From positions 496,001-560,000 of the forward strand of contig NZ_BMLH01000002.1 in the NCBI RefSeq assembly GCF_014645135.1: DNA of 64,000 nucleotides. Reading direction: 5' to 3'. The stretch's first letter is position 1, and the number at the start of each line of letters is the position of its first letter. Positions 28,124-38,656 of the stretch are shown piece by piece. The position numbers and the translations under genes were made by a program. The notes beneath the pieces are model-generated. The model saw nothing but the letters and a program-made list of their open reading frames with translations. It did not search any database and was not told the DNA's origin. This DNA comes from Rheinheimera tangshanensis (lineage in GTDB: Bacteria; Pseudomonadota; Gammaproteobacteria; Enterobacterales; Alteromonadaceae).

Positions 28124-29095
28124 TTAGTGATTGCGTTGCACAGCTATATCGGCCAAGGTTAATAAAGCGTCTTTGTAACCAGACTCTGGTAAGAAGGCGA
28201 TGCACTGGCGGGCTTTTTCAGCTTCCAGTTCAGCCATAGAACGGGTGTATTCAAAAGCTTTAGTGTGCTCCAGAATCGCCATAATGCGCTCCAGATGCTG
28301 CATACCGTTGGCATGTTCAATCGCATCTTTCAGCAGTTGCTGGTCATCACCGCTGGTGTGGCGCAGTGCATAAATCAGTGGCAGTGTCGGTTTCCCTTCT
28401 GCCAAATCGTCACCGATGTTTTTGCCCAATTCATCCGCATCTGCCTGATAATCCAGCACATCGTCAATCAGTTGGAAGGCCGTGCCCAGATGCATGCCAT
28501 AGAGTTTCATGGCGTTCACCACAGATTCAGGCTGATTTGCCAGAATAGCGGCAAGCTGGGTAGCTGCTTCAAATAATTTAGCGGTTTTGCAGTAAATCAC
28601 CTGCATATAGTTCTGTTCGGAGGTTTGTGGGTCGTTGACGTTCATCAACTGCAACACTTCACCCTCAGCGATGATATTGGTCGCATCAGCCAGAATTTGC
28701 ATGATTTGCATTTTATCCAGCGACACCATCAGCTGAAAAGCTCGTGTATAAAGAAAGTCACCGACTAGCACACTGGCTTGGTTACCAAACACAGCGTTGG
28801 CGGTTTCCTTACCACGGCGTAGCATGGATTCATCCACTACGTCGTCGTGCAACAAGGTCGCGGTGTGAATAAACTCCACTATAGTGGCAAGCGTAATATG
28901 CTGCTGGCCTTCATAACCCAGCGCACGAGCTGCCAACACAGCTAATAGCGGGCGTAAGCGTTTACCACCACTATTGACTATGTAGATGCCAAGCTGATTA
29001 ATCAGCGCCACCTCAGAACTAAGCTGAGAGAATATATGTTGGTTCACGGCCGTCATGTCGTTAAGACTGAGCTGGCGGATCTCTTCGAGCGTCAT
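28124..29095 (-). CDS. ispB: Octaprenyl diphosphate synthase IspB
   Basis: Makes the polyprenyl side chain of ubiquinone and menaquinone from FPP and IPP. The chosen ATG at 29095 gives 323 residues starting MTLEEIRQLSLNDMTAVN, in line with E. coli IspB; a TTG four codons upstream is also open. It contains the first Asp-rich motif HDDVVDESMLRRGK, the basic GGKRLRPLL block and the second Asp-rich motif LIDDVLDYQADADELGKN. It is divergent from rplU-rpmA, the conserved arrangement. Membrane-peripheral or cytoplasmic. Chain length (C40) is inferred from homology. Confidence 0.95.
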   Translation of the reverse strand: MTLEEIRQLSLNDMTAVNQHIFSQLSSEVALINQLGIYIVNSGGKRLRPLLAVLAARALGYEGQQHITLATIVEFIHTATLLHDDVVDESMLRRGKETANAVFGNQASVLVGDFLYTRAFQLMVSLDKMQIMQILADATNIIAEGEVLQLMNVNDPQTSEQNYMQVIYCKTAKLFEAATQLAAILANQPESVVNAMKLYGMHLGTAFQLIDDVLDYQADADELGKNIGDDLAEGKPTLPLIYALRHTSGDDQQLLKDAIEHANGMQHLERIMAILEHTKAFEYTRSMAELEAEKARQCIAFLPESGYKDALLTLADIAVQRNH

Positions 29096-29210
29096 CTGGT
29101 AAAACAACTGCTTAGGTATAGAATGTGGCTGATTCTACACCATTGCAGCTGATCAGCTAAAGTAAAACCCGATCCTTTTTGTGGCTCACTGATCTTTTTA
29201 ATAATTGTGC

Positions 29211-29239
29211 TTGCGAGGGTAGGGGAAATTGCGTACAAT
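29211..29239 (+). promoter_or_regulatory. Sigma-70 promoter of rplU-rpmA
   Basis: TTGCGA (-35) and TACAAT (-10) separated by exactly 17 bases, followed by a GC-rich CGCGCCC discriminator, typical of growth-rate- and ppGpp-controlled ribosomal promoters. The start would be near 29246, leaving a leader of about 57 bases. A second TATAAT lies at 29254. Confidence 0.7.
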
Positions 29240-29262
29240 TCGCGCCCTGTGATTATAATTAA

Positions 29263-29284
29263 CACGCCCTTAAAAGTCGGCGTG
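29263..29284 (+). other. Leader hairpin in front of rplU
   Basis: Stem CACGCC/GGCGTG with a ten-base loop in the predicted rplU leader, 19 bases before the start codon. It could serve translational feedback by a ribosomal protein; this is only suggested by position. Confidence 0.4.
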
Positions 29285-29302
29285 CTTTGTACGGAGTTAA
29301 CT

Positions 29303-29611
29303 ATGTACGCGGTTTTCCAAAGTGGTGGTAAACAGCACCGTGTAACGGAAGGGCAAACCCTTCGTCTAGAAAAACTAGACTTAGAAACCGGCGCAACTAT
29401 TGAATTTTCAGCTCTGATGATCGCTAACGGCGAAGACATCAAGATCGGTACTCCTTTAGTTGAAGGCAGTAAAGTAACAGCGGAAGTGGTCAACCATGGC
29501 CGTGGCGATAAAGTTAAAATCGTCAAATTCCGTCGTCGTAAGCACTACCGTAAACAAGCTGGTCACCGCCAGTGGTTTACTGAAGTGAAAATTACCGGCA
29601 TCAGCGCGTAA
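29303..29611 (+). CDS. rplU: 50S ribosomal protein L21
   Basis: Large-subunit protein that binds 23S rRNA together with L20. The 102-residue chain starts [20 protein letters not shown] at the ATG 29303 (GGAG upstream) and ends in the conserved basic [19 protein letters not shown] segment. It is the first gene of rplU-rpmA, with obgE downstream, the normal bacterial order. Confidence 0.98.
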   Translation: MYAVFQSGGKQHRVTEGQTLRLEKLDLETGATIEFSALMIANGEDIKIGTPLVEGSKVTAEVVNHGRGDKVKIVKFRRRKHYRKQAGHRQWFTEVKITGISA

Positions 29612-29629
29612 TCGAAGGAGTAACTACTC

Positions 29630-29887
29630 ATGGCAAGTAAAAAAGGTGTAGGTAGCACTCGTAACGGTCGCGATTCAGAAGCGAAACGCTTAGGTGTGAA
29701 ACGTTTTGGTGGTGAGTCAGTATTAGCTGGTAACATCATCGTTCGTCAACGTGGTACTAAGTTCCACGCTGGTAGTAATGTAGGTATCGGTAAAGACCAC
29801 ACATTATTCGCCTTAACTGACGGTAAAGTGCAATTCGAAACGAAAGGCGAGCACAATCGCAAATTCGTAAGCATCGTTAGCGAATAA
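29630..29887 (+). CDS. rpmA: 50S ribosomal protein L27
   Basis: Large-subunit protein whose N-terminal tail reaches the peptidyl transferase centre. The 85 residues begin [16 protein letters not shown] and contain [27 protein letters not shown]. No N-terminal cleavage extension (a Firmicutes feature) is present. It lies 18 bases after rplU with a strong ribosome site and ends at a terminator. Confidence 0.98.
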   Translation: MASKKGVGSTRNGRDSEAKRLGVKRFGGESVLAGNIIVRQRGTKFHAGSNVGIGKDHTLFALTDGKVQFETKGEHNRKFVSIVSE

Positions 29888-29902
29888 CGACGCATTGATT
29901 CG

Positions 29903-29931
29903 AAAAGCCCCGCCTAGTGCGGGGCTTTTTT
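29903..29931 (+). terminator. Rho-independent terminator of rplU-rpmA
   Basis: Stem AAAAGCCCCGC/GCGGGGCTTTT, 5-base loop CTAGT, T run. Confidence 0.95.
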
Positions 29932-30062
29932 ATTAAGAATCATCAAAGGCTGATACTTCAGTCTACTGAAGGTTAGTTTTGTTGCTTTCAATTCATCAGA
30001 GCCTTGCTATGCATTCATGCTGGGGCTGAATTGATAGTATAATGAGCCCATAGTTTTTTTAG

Positions 30063-31232
<1,170 letters not shown>

Positions 31233-31239
31233 GGTGACA

Positions 31240-31728
31240 ATGCGGATTGCAATGATAGCGGCTATGGCCAATAACAGAGTGATTGGCAAAGACAATCAGA
31301 TGCCCTGGCATTTACCGGCAGATCTAAAGCATTTCAAGAAAGTGACTTTAGGTAAGCCGGTGATCATGGGTCGCAAGACTTACCAATCTATTGGTAAAGC
31401 CTTACCGGGACGCCGTAATATTGTCATCAGCAGGCAAGGTGTGGCTCTAAGTGCAGATGCAGATTGGGTACGAAGCATAGAGCAGGCGCTGGCTTTAGTA
31501 CAAGATGAAGCAGAAGTGATGATCATAGGTGGTGCAGAGATATACCGTCAGGTGCTGCCTTTAGCTGATACCTTATATATCACTGATATTGAATTGACCG
31601 TAGAAGGCGATGCCTTTTTCCCTGACTATCAGGCTGCAGCTCGCTGGCATGAAGCAGCATCAGAATCCCATCAAGCTGATCCACAAAATCCCCATTCCTA
31701 TCATTTCCGTATCCTGAACAGAGAATGA
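31240..31728 (+). CDS. folA: Dihydrofolate reductase
   Basis: NADPH-dependent reduction of dihydrofolate, the target of trimethoprim. With the ATG at 31240 the protein has 162 residues starting MRIAMIAAMANNRVIGKDNQMPWHLPADL. The catalytic Asp is in LPADLKHF, with GRKTYQSIG and MIIGGAEIYRQ as nucleotide- and fold-conserved blocks. A GTG two codons upstream is in frame, but its GAGGTGA serves better as the ribosome site. It is seven bases downstream of obgE and probably cotranscribed. No resistance-type changes can be judged by eye. Confidence 0.96.
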   Translation: MRIAMIAAMANNRVIGKDNQMPWHLPADLKHFKKVTLGKPVIMGRKTYQSIGKALPGRRNIVISRQGVALSADADWVRSIEQALALVQDEAEVMIIGGAEIYRQVLPLADTLYITDIELTVEGDAFFPDYQAAARWHEAASESHQADPQNPHSYHFRILNRE

Positions 31729-31805
31729 ACAGGACTTCATTGCACCTGTTGCTACATGTTGTTACTATACTTTTGTCTGTTTTTTGACTGCTTCAGGAGT
31801 AATGT

Positions 31806-32186
31806 ATGAAATTGTTGCCAGCAGTGTTCTGTGGTGTAGTGGTGGCCGGTGCAGTATTGGTGTCCCCGGTAGTGCATGCTGACGACCAGTTAGCGGCTTC
31901 GATGTGCGATTATGTCAAGGCTGACGATAAAAATAGATTACGCAAAGTTCTGAGTGATTACCGTCTGCGCTTACGTAATATTTATGAAGGCGTTACTTGT
32001 AATGGCGATAGCTTAGTTCGGTTTGCGATAAAAAATAATGCAGCTGATGTAGGTGAGTTTATAGTGAAGCAGTTACCTGCAGCTCAGGTTGCAGCATCTG
32101 GTGATGTTGCATGGGCTGAGGGTAATGGTTTTGCATCTTCCCCTTTGATAGCTGTTATCAAAGAGCGAGCCGGTGGTGGTGAGTAA
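31806..32186 (+). CDS. Secreted DUF3718-family protein
   Basis: The 126-residue protein has a Sec signal peptide (cleavage likely after VHA, residue 25). A small domain follows with two cysteines (MCDYV and VTCNGDSLV) and the pattern DDKNRLRKVLSDYRLRLRNIYEGV, which I recognise as DUF3718, common in Alteromonadales. It probably resides in the periplasm; the two Cys may form a disulfide. Function unknown. It has its own ribosome site (CAGGAG) and a terminator, so is likely monocistronic. Confidence 0.75.
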   Translation: MKLLPAVFCGVVVAGAVLVSPVVHADDQLAASMCDYVKADDKNRLRKVLSDYRLRLRNIYEGVTCNGDSLVRFAIKNNAADVGEFIVKQLPAAQVAASGDVAWAEGNGFASSPLIAVIKERAGGGE

Positions 32187-32205
32187 GTCGCTATCCTGAC
32201 CCAAT

Positions 32206-32236
32206 AAAAAATCCGCCATCTGGCGGATTTTTTTTA
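32206..32236 (+). terminator. Rho-independent terminator between the DUF3718 gene and the chemoreceptor gene
   Basis: Stem AAAAAATCCGCCA/TGGCGGATTTTTT with loop TC, A and T runs on both sides. It can serve both convergent genes. Confidence 0.93.
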
Positions 32237-32255
32237 GTATGAACTAGCGATCAGT

Positions 32256-34268
32256 TCAGACTTTGAACTGATCGACAGACTGACGTAACTCTTCCGCTAA
32301 ACGAGCTACTTCATGACTGGACTGAGAGGTCTGCTCAGCGCCAGAAGCAGTTTGCTCAGCGATGGTCACAATAGACTCTAACAAGTGGCTGATTTCGTTA
32401 GACACTTGGTTTTGCTCTTTAGCGGCATGGGAGATTTGCTCACTCATATCATGGGCCAAGTGGACGGCGTTAGTGATAGATTCCAGAGCCTGGGCAGCTA
32501 CTTCAGTTTGAGTCACACAATTTTCAGCCTGCTTTTTACCCTTGTTCATCGCTTCTACAGCTGCATGAGCACCGGTTTGCAGCACTTGGATCATGGCTTG
32601 AATTTCCTGAGTGGATGCTTGAGTTTTGCTTGCCAGAGAACGAACTTCATCTGCTACCACTGCGAAACCACGACCTTGTTCACCAGCACGTGCTGCTTCA
32701 ATAGCGGCGTTTAATGCCAACAGGTTCGTCTGTTCAGCGATGCCACGGATAACATCAAGAATGCTGCCGATTGAGGCGCTATCTTTATGTAGTTTATTAA
32801 TCACAGCAGAGGCCTGATCAACTTCTGTAGATAATTGCAGTATGGTTTGTTTGTTATTTTCAGAAATCACTTTCACACGTTCAGCTTCGCTGTCAGCATT
32901 TTTGATTTCAGCCAACGCGTCGTTTGAACTTTGCATGACGCCTTGTGAAGTACTGCTCATCTCAGTTGTCGCTGTAGCTGCCTGAGTGACCTGAGACTTC
33001 TGTTCACGAATAGCTGTAGTAGTTTCTACCGTAATAGCTGAAGTTTGTTCTGAAGCCGCGGCAAGCTGTGTAGAGCGGGAAATAATGCCTTGGATCAACT
33101 GACGTAAGTTAGTGATTACCTGATTACAGTTACGAGCCAGATCGCCAAATTCGTCATGAGCCTTGTCATCCAGGCGTTTCGTTAAATCACCTGAGGCGAC
33201 TACACCTAAAATTTCGTTCACTTTAGCTAATGGGACTGTGATGCTGCGCACCGTAACCATGGCTATACCTACAGCCAAACCTATAGAAATCAATACGACA
33301 AGGAAGATAGTCGTAATGGCACCTGATACGTCAGATTGAGCTTCAGCCTGAATTTCACCTGCAGCTGTACGCGCTCTGGACAATAAACGATTTAATCCAT
33401 CTAACGCAGTTTTGTTGTGAGCTTCCGCTTGTGTCAGTTGTTTTTGTGCTTCTGCAGAGGCTGCTAACATTTGTGCTTTTAACGTCAGTATACCTTCATC
33501 ACCCACTAACAAATCATTGATTGCTGTGATTTTTTCATCTAAATCAGCAACCATATCAACACTGGCTCCTGCTTCAGTTTTGATGGTGGTCATTTGCTGA
33601 TTGACACCTTCTAAACGTGAAGTGACTTCATTCGAAATAGTCTCTGCTGTGCTGGCTGATGTTGTACGGGTTAAATCAACGACGATACTGACTAAGGTAT
33701 TTAATCCGGTCTCCAGCTCAGCAGCGGCTTTGCTAGCCTGTGGGAAACGACGAGTCACGTCTCTGACATCGCTGAAATCCAGTAACAAAGATGCCGAGTC
33801 ATCTGAATTTAACTCCACATCTGATAATTGAGAGGCAATTTGGTCGCGCAGCGTCAGGCTTTTGCTAAGCTCTGAGAATAGTTTTTTACTGACTGGGGTA
33901 AATTCGGTATAGGCAGCGGATACATCCTTAAAAGAATTTGCCAGCGTTTCTTCTTCTGCTACTACTACTTGCAGTGCTTTAGCGGCAGTGTCGTACAAAT
34001 CTTGTTCAATAGCGAACTGAGTTTCTAATTCTTTAACCTGCTTCACTTCAGTCGCATAAAAAGCCTGCAGACTGACTTTGCTCATTTTGACAAATTCACT
34101 TTGCAGTACGGCACTATTTTCTAATGCTGGGATCGAGATTTCGTTTACTTGCGTGGTTGAGGCATTGATACTATTCAAGCTCATGTACGAGGTAATACCG
34201 ATCACCAGCAGTAGCAGTGAAATAACACCAAAACCACCAATAATCCGAAGTGCTACCGTTAACTTCAT
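32256..34268 (-). CDS. Methyl-accepting chemotaxis protein
   Basis: Transmembrane chemoreceptor. The 670-residue protein has TM1 (about 8-30), a helical periplasmic sensor (about 31-320), TM2 (about 325-345), a HAMP domain (about 345-398) and a long coiled-coil signalling domain. The hairpin tip is the highly conserved [27 protein letters not shown] region. The ligand domain looks like a four-helix bundle of mostly polar heptads; the ligand cannot be guessed. It is transcribed apart from the upstream apaH, with a TATAAT on the minus strand at 34367-34362. No other chemotaxis genes are adjacent. Confidence 0.95.
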   Translation of the reverse strand: MKLTVALRIIGGFGVISLLLLVIGITSYMSLNSINASTTQVNEISIPALENSAVLQSEFVKMSKVSLQAFYATEVKQVKELETQFAIEQDLYDTAAKALQVVVAEEETLANSFKDVSAAYTEFTPVSKKLFSELSKSLTLRDQIASQLSDVELNSDDSASLLLDFSDVRDVTRRFPQASKAAAELETGLNTLVSIVVDLTRTTSASTAETISNEVTSRLEGVNQQMTTIKTEAGASVDMVADLDEKITAINDLLVGDEGILTLKAQMLAASAEAQKQLTQAEAHNKTALDGLNRLLSRARTAAGEIQAEAQSDVSGAITTIFLVVLISIGLAVGIAMVTVRSITVPLAKVNEILGVVASGDLTKRLDDKAHDEFGDLARNCNQVITNLRQLIQGIISRSTQLAAASEQTSAITVETTTAIREQKSQVTQAATATTEMSSTSQGVMQSSNDALAEIKNADSEAERVKVISENNKQTILQLSTEVDQASAVINKLHKDSASIGSILDVIRGIAEQTNLLALNAAIEAARAGEQGRGFAVVADEVRSLASKTQASTQEIQAMIQVLQTGAHAAVEAMNKGKKQAENCVTQTEVAAQALESITNAVHLAHDMSEQISHAAKEQNQVSNEISHLLESIVTIAEQTASGAEQTSQSSHEVARLAEELRQSVDQFKV

Positions 34269-34376
34269 AACCTTACTCCCAGTATCCAGGTTAAAAGGGC
34301 ATTGTTACCCCTGTCACCACACAATATCAATCAAAAATATATTATTTTGAAACAGCGCCGCATTATAGCGTTATTT

Positions 34377-35174
34377 TTAGTCAGAAACACTATAACGCCG
34401 TGCCGTCTCAATACAATAGGCCGTTAAATAATTTCCCCAGACACATCCGGTATCTAAAGCGTGAATACCCGCTACCGGGCTATGTCCCATTAAGGCCGCC
34501 CAGTGACCAAAAAAAATCTCCGGATGAGATTCTTGTTGCCAAAATGCATACCATGGAAGCAGCGTACTCACTTTTTCAGGATGACGCTTTTCTTTGAGTT
34601 CAAGTGCTCCATTTGCCAGACAAAATCGCATTCTGGTGCAGCTGTTAATAGTAAAACGCCAACGCTCCTGCTCAGAGTGTGCTTCTGACCATAAAGCCGG
34701 GGTATTGCCATACATGACAGAAAATAGTCTCTCTGGAGAGCCCTTGAGTACAGAGCTGACTTCTGCGGCCGCCTTTAATGCGATATCTACTGGCCAGTTT
34801 GGGGCTAACCCGGCATGAACCAGCAACAAGTTACGCTCTGGTTCAAAATGCATCAAAGGTTGCTGCTGTAGCCAATGGACGAGCTCAGCTAAATCCGGAG
34901 CGTGCAGCAAGTCGTCTAACAGATCTTTTGGATCAGCTTTAGCGAAACCAAAAGCGCAGGCCAGAAAATGCAAATCATGATTTCCCAGTACTACCTTGGC
35001 TCTATCACCCAAAGAGCGGATAAACCTTAGTGTCGCCAGCGAATCTGGGCCTCTGGCGACTAGATCTCCGCAAAACCACAAATAGTCTTTATTGGCATCA
35101 AACTGGATTTTAGCCAAGAGCGACTGTAGTTGTTGAAAACAACCTTGCACATCGCCTATCACATAGCCTGGCAT
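34377..35174 (-). CDS. apaH: Bis(5'-nucleosyl)-tetraphosphatase ApaH (symmetrical)
   Basis: Hydrolyses Ap4A to two ADP. The 265-residue PPP-family phosphatase shows the metal-binding motifs GDVQGC, GDLVARGPDS and GNHDLHFLA, then LLVHAGL. It lies four bases downstream of apaG and ends the lptD-surA-pdxA-rsmA-apaG-apaH series, the E. coli order. Complete, normal length. Confidence 0.97.
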   Translation of the reverse strand: MPGYVIGDVQGCFQQLQSLLAKIQFDANKDYLWFCGDLVARGPDSLATLRFIRSLGDRAKVVLGNHDLHFLACAFGFAKADPKDLLDDLLHAPDLAELVHWLQQQPLMHFEPERNLLLVHAGLAPNWPVDIALKAAAEVSSVLKGSPERLFSVMYGNTPALWSEAHSEQERWRFTINSCTRMRFCLANGALELKEKRHPEKVSTLLPWYAFWQQESHPEIFFGHWAALMGHSPVAGIHALDTGCVWGNYLTAYCIETARRYSVSD

Positions 35175-35178
35175 AACA

Positions 35179-35556
35179 TCAGTTCAGAATATTTGGAATG
35201 GCCAAACGGAACAGAGGAATAGCTGCTTTAAAGCTTAACTGGCTCTGGCTGGTCATTTCGTAGTGACCTTGCATAGTTCCTACTGGAGTCTCCAGCACTG
35301 CGCCACTGGTATAGCTATAACTGGAACCAGGTGCCAGTTGCGGCTGTTCACCAACGACTCCGTCACCATGGACTTCGGTTTCTTTACCATTAGCATCGGT
35401 AATCAACCAGTAACGCTTTAACAGTTGTACCGTCTCTACACTGTGGTTTTTTATGGTAATGGTATACGCAAAAACATAGCGGTTATTAGCCGGGTCTGAT
35501 TGCGCTGCGACATAAAATGTTTCAACTGAGACAGGAATTTCAAAACTCAGACTCAT
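35179..35556 (-). CDS. apaG: Co2+/Mg2+ efflux protein ApaG
   Basis: Small fibronectin-type-III-like protein. The 125 residues contain [29 protein letters not shown] and a closing P-x-F-R-L-A-I-P-like C-terminus ([13 protein letters not shown]), as in other ApaGs. The name comes from a Salmonella phenotype; the biochemical role is uncertain. It overlaps the rsmA stop by four bases (35553-35556), so it is translationally coupled. Confidence 0.95.
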   Translation of the reverse strand: MSLSFEIPVSVETFYVAAQSDPANNRYVFAYTITIKNHSVETVQLLKRYWLITDANGKETEVHGDGVVGEQPQLAPGSSYSYTSGAVLETPVGTMQGHYEMTSQSQLSFKAAIPLFRLAIPNILN

Positions 35557-36368
35557 AACTGGTGTTGCTCTTGTTGATGTAACCAGCGAGCTATACCGAT
35601 AAACTGCTCGACACTTAATTGTTCCGGACGCAAGGTTGGATCTATCCCCATTGCTACAATCTGCTCTGCTGTTGCAAAGTTGCTGAAACAGTTGCGTAAG
35701 GTTTTTCGACGTTGATTAAAGGCTTCCAGACACACTCTGTTTAATACAGCGACAGGCACATCCTGACGCTCTGATACAGGTTTGGGAATAAGCCGAACTA
35801 CGGCTGAGTCAACTTTAGGGGCCGGTTTAAAGGCGCCTGGTCCAACTTCTACCACTGGCATGGCATGACAGAAAAACTGAGTCATAACAGATAAGCGGCC
35901 ATAAGTTTTAGAGCCATGGCCTGCGGTCATTCGCTCAACCACTTCCTTTTGCAGCATAAAATGCATGTTCTCAATATCGTCAGCATAATCGAATAAATGA
36001 AACAACAAAGGAGTCGAGATGTTGTAAGGTAAATTGCCAAAGACTTTGAGTTTTTTTCCAGGTTGCACTAACTGACGGAAATCAAATTTCATTGCATCGG
36101 CCTGATAAATAGTTAATTTATCTGCCAGCACAGGATGTTCCTGTAAACGTTGTGCTAAATCTCTGTCTAGTTCAACGACGGTGAGGTGGCCTGATTTTTC
36201 TGCCACAGGTTCTGTAATAGCGCCTAAACCAGGACCAATTTCTACCAGTATGTCTGTTGGTTTCGGATTGATGGCTTTGACTATGCGTTCGATCACAACT
36301 GGATCGTGCAGGAAGTTCTGACCAAAACGTTTTCGGGCTGTATGTCCTTGGTGTACTTTATCTGTCAT
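35553..36368 (-). CDS. rsmA: 16S rRNA (adenine1518/1519-N6) dimethyltransferase RsmA/KsgA
   Basis: Dimethylates the two adjacent adenines in helix 45 of 16S rRNA; loss gives kasugamycin resistance. In 271 residues: [11 protein letters not shown] at the N-terminus, SAM-binding [11 protein letters not shown], and the catalytic [11 protein letters not shown] (NLPY motif). The start overlaps pdxA by 11 bases, indicating coupling. Standard cluster position. Confidence 0.97.
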   Translation of the reverse strand: MTDKVHQGHTARKRFGQNFLHDPVVIERIVKAINPKPTDILVEIGPGLGAITEPVAEKSGHLTVVELDRDLAQRLQEHPVLADKLTIYQADAMKFDFRQLVQPGKKLKVFGNLPYNISTPLLFHLFDYADDIENMHFMLQKEVVERMTAGHGSKTYGRLSVMTQFFCHAMPVVEVGPGAFKPAPKVDSAVVRLIPKPVSERQDVPVAVLNRVCLEAFNQRRKTLRNCFSNFATAEQIVAMGIDPTLRPEQLSVEQFIGIARWLHQQEQHQL

Positions 36369-37356
36369 GTGTTAACTTGGCTCTTTGCGCTAAATAAATG
36401 GCTTGTTCCAGGGCATGGAATAAACTTCCGGGGTCGGCTTTGCCTGTACCTGCTAAATCCAGTGCAGTGCCATGATCAACTGATGTTCTTATTAAAGGTA
36501 AACCAAGGCTAATATTGACTGAACGTCCAAAACCTTTGTATTTCAGCACAGGCAGGCCTTGGTCGTGGTACATGGCCAGAACTGCGTCAGCATGTTCCAG
36601 ATATTTGGGCTGAAACAAGGTATCTGCAGGCAATGGGCCGACTAAATCCATACCTTGCGATCGCAGCTCGTCTAAGGTGGGGCTGATCACGTCGATTTCT
36701 TCACGGCCTAAATGTCCGTCTTCTCCTGCATGTGGATTTAATCCACAGACATAAATAACCGGAGCTTCAATAGCAAATTTGTGCTGTAAGTCGTGATGTA
36801 AGACGGAGATGACTTTATGCAGACGCTCTTTCGTAATAGCTTTTGCAACATAAGCAAGTGGGATATGTGTGGTGGCCAGGGCCACCCTTAGTCCTTCAGT
36901 GGCCAGCATCATTACTACATAAGGAGTGTTTGATAACTGGGCAAAAAATTCGGTGTGACCGCTAAAAGGAACTCCTGCTTTATTAATAATCCCTTTGTGC
37001 ACTGGACCAGTCACTATGGCATCGAATTCACCAGAGATGGATTTTTCGCCTACATACCTTAAGGTGTCGACCACATAACGTCCGTTGGCTTCATTCAACT
37101 GGCCCGTCATGACAGGGGCTTCTAATGCAAAGTCAACGCAGGTTAAGGTTCCTGCCTGTTGTGGTGAAGCAGGTTGATTTGGCTCATAAGGTAAAAGCTG
37201 AAGCGGCAGGTTTAACGCCGCCGCTCTTTGCTTTAACAGGTCTGCGTTGGCGCAAACAATCAACTGGGCTGGCCAGTTTTTTTGCGCCAACATCACCACG
37301 AGATCAGGTCCTATACCAGCTGGCTCTCCTGGGGTGATTGCTATCCTTAATGTCAT
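36358..37356 (-). CDS. pdxA: 4-hydroxythreonine-4-phosphate dehydrogenase PdxA
   Basis: NAD-dependent enzyme of the DXP-dependent pyridoxal-phosphate pathway. The 332-residue protein shows [12 protein letters not shown] at the N-terminus, [12 protein letters not shown] and the metal-ligand histidines in [18 protein letters not shown] and [12 protein letters not shown]. It overlaps the surA stop by four bases and rsmA by 11. Full length. Confidence 0.97.
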   Translation of the reverse strand: MTLRIAITPGEPAGIGPDLVVMLAQKNWPAQLIVCANADLLKQRAAALNLPLQLLPYEPNQPASPQQAGTLTCVDFALEAPVMTGQLNEANGRYVVDTLRYVGEKSISGEFDAIVTGPVHKGIINKAGVPFSGHTEFFAQLSNTPYVVMMLATEGLRVALATTHIPLAYVAKAITKERLHKVISVLHHDLQHKFAIEAPVIYVCGLNPHAGEDGHLGREEIDVISPTLDELRSQGMDLVGPLPADTLFQPKYLEHADAVLAMYHDQGLPVLKYKGFGRSVNISLGLPLIRTSVDHGTALDLAGTGKADPGSLFHALEQAIYLAQRAKLTHDR

Positions 37357-38645
37357 TCAGTCTCCGTCAGTACTTCAATAAAAGCCTGATCACGAAGCTC
37401 ACGCAGGAAGTTAGCTTGTTCTTCATTAAAGCGGCGATTAAATAACATACGGTAAACTTGGTCTTGTTTTTTCTCTGCGGTCATGTCAACAACACGTTTA
37501 TCCAGCAGTTGCACTACATGCCAGCCATGCTCAGTGCGGAAAGGCTGACTAATTTCCTCGATCTGCAGATTATTCAGTGTATCGCGAAATGCAGGGACAT
37601 ACATGGCCGGATCGGCCCAACCTAAGTCACCACCTTTTAATTTAGAGCCCGGATCTTCAGAGTTGGCTGACGCAAATTCGGCAAAGTCTGCTTTGCCTGC
37701 TTTAAAGTCAGCGACAAATTGCTTTAAGGTGTCACGGGCTTTTTCTTCGCTCATAATAATGGAGGGTTTGATCAAAACGTGACGTGATTTGACTTCATTC
37801 AGTTCAGCCACATTCGCGCCACGAATATCAAAAATAGTCAGGATGTGAAAACCGGCACCAGAACGTAAAGGTCCAATTATATCGGTTTTTTTCTTGCCGC
37901 GAATGGCATCAGAGAACAGCGTTGGCATTTCGTTAATATTCATCCAGCCCATGTCACCGCCATCCAGAGCTGTAGTGTCAGACGAGGAAGCAATAGCAAT
38001 TTTCTTAAAGTCGCTACCTTCACGCAACAGCTTCATCACTTTGTCAGCGCGATCTTTGGCTTCGGTAATTTCCTCAGTACTGGCCTGATTTGGAATGGAA
38101 ATCAGAATGTGCCCTATATTGTATTGCTCATTCGAGGAACCTTGTTCTTCCATCACTTTCATCAGCGTATCTATTTCCTGCGGGCTGATATAAATGCGGC
38201 GTTGTACGTTGGCTCTTAACACTTCGCCCGTGGTAATTTCTTCACGGAAGCGTTCACGAAACTGTTGGTAGTCGCCTTCTTCCTGCACTATACGCTGACG
38301 AAATTGCTCCATAGTCAGGTTTTCACTGCGTGCAACGTTTTCCAGCGCCTGGTCCAATTGAGGGTCTGTGATCTGTAAACCCATACGTTTAGCCATTTGC
38401 ATTTGCAAGCTGTTGCTGATTAAACGTTCAAGGGCCTGAGTGCGTAAAGCGCGATCGGAAGGCAAGGTTTGCCCCTGACTTTGCGCGTTACGTTTTACTT
38501 TATTGACCATATCCGTCACTTCAGTGTCCAGTACTACACTGTTGTTGACGATAGCTGCAACACCGTCGATCTTTTGTTCTGCCGCCTGGCCCGAAAAGGC
38601 CAGAAATGCGGCCACAGAGCTGGCAATCAAAAGTTGTAACTTCAT
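37353..38645 (-). CDS. surA: Periplasmic chaperone / peptidyl-prolyl isomerase SurA
   Basis: Chaperone that escorts outer-membrane proteins to the BAM complex. The 430-residue precursor has a signal peptide (cleavage near GQAAEQ, about residue 21), the SurA N-terminal chaperone domain (about 25-170), two parvulin domains (about 172-272 and 283-382, each with a GGDMGW- or GGDLGW-type motif) and a C-terminal helix. It lies 11 bases after lptD, so LptD and its chaperone are made from one message, as in E. coli. Confidence 0.97.
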   Translation of the reverse strand: MKLQLLIASSVAAFLAFSGQAAEQKIDGVAAIVNNSVVLDTEVTDMVNKVKRNAQSQGQTLPSDRALRTQALERLISNSLQMQMAKRMGLQITDPQLDQALENVARSENLTMEQFRQRIVQEEGDYQQFRERFREEITTGEVLRANVQRRIYISPQEIDTLMKVMEEQGSSNEQYNIGHILISIPNQASTEEITEAKDRADKVMKLLREGSDFKKIAIASSSDTTALDGGDMGWMNINEMPTLFSDAIRGKKKTDIIGPLRSGAGFHILTIFDIRGANVAELNEVKSRHVLIKPSIIMSEEKARDTLKQFVADFKAGKADFAEFASANSEDPGSKLKGGDLGWADPAMYVPAFRDTLNNLQIEEISQPFRTEHGWHVVQLLDKRVVDMTAEKKQDQVYRMLFNRRFNEEQANFLRELRDQAFIEVLTETE

Positions 38646-38656
38646 AGGTTCCTACA

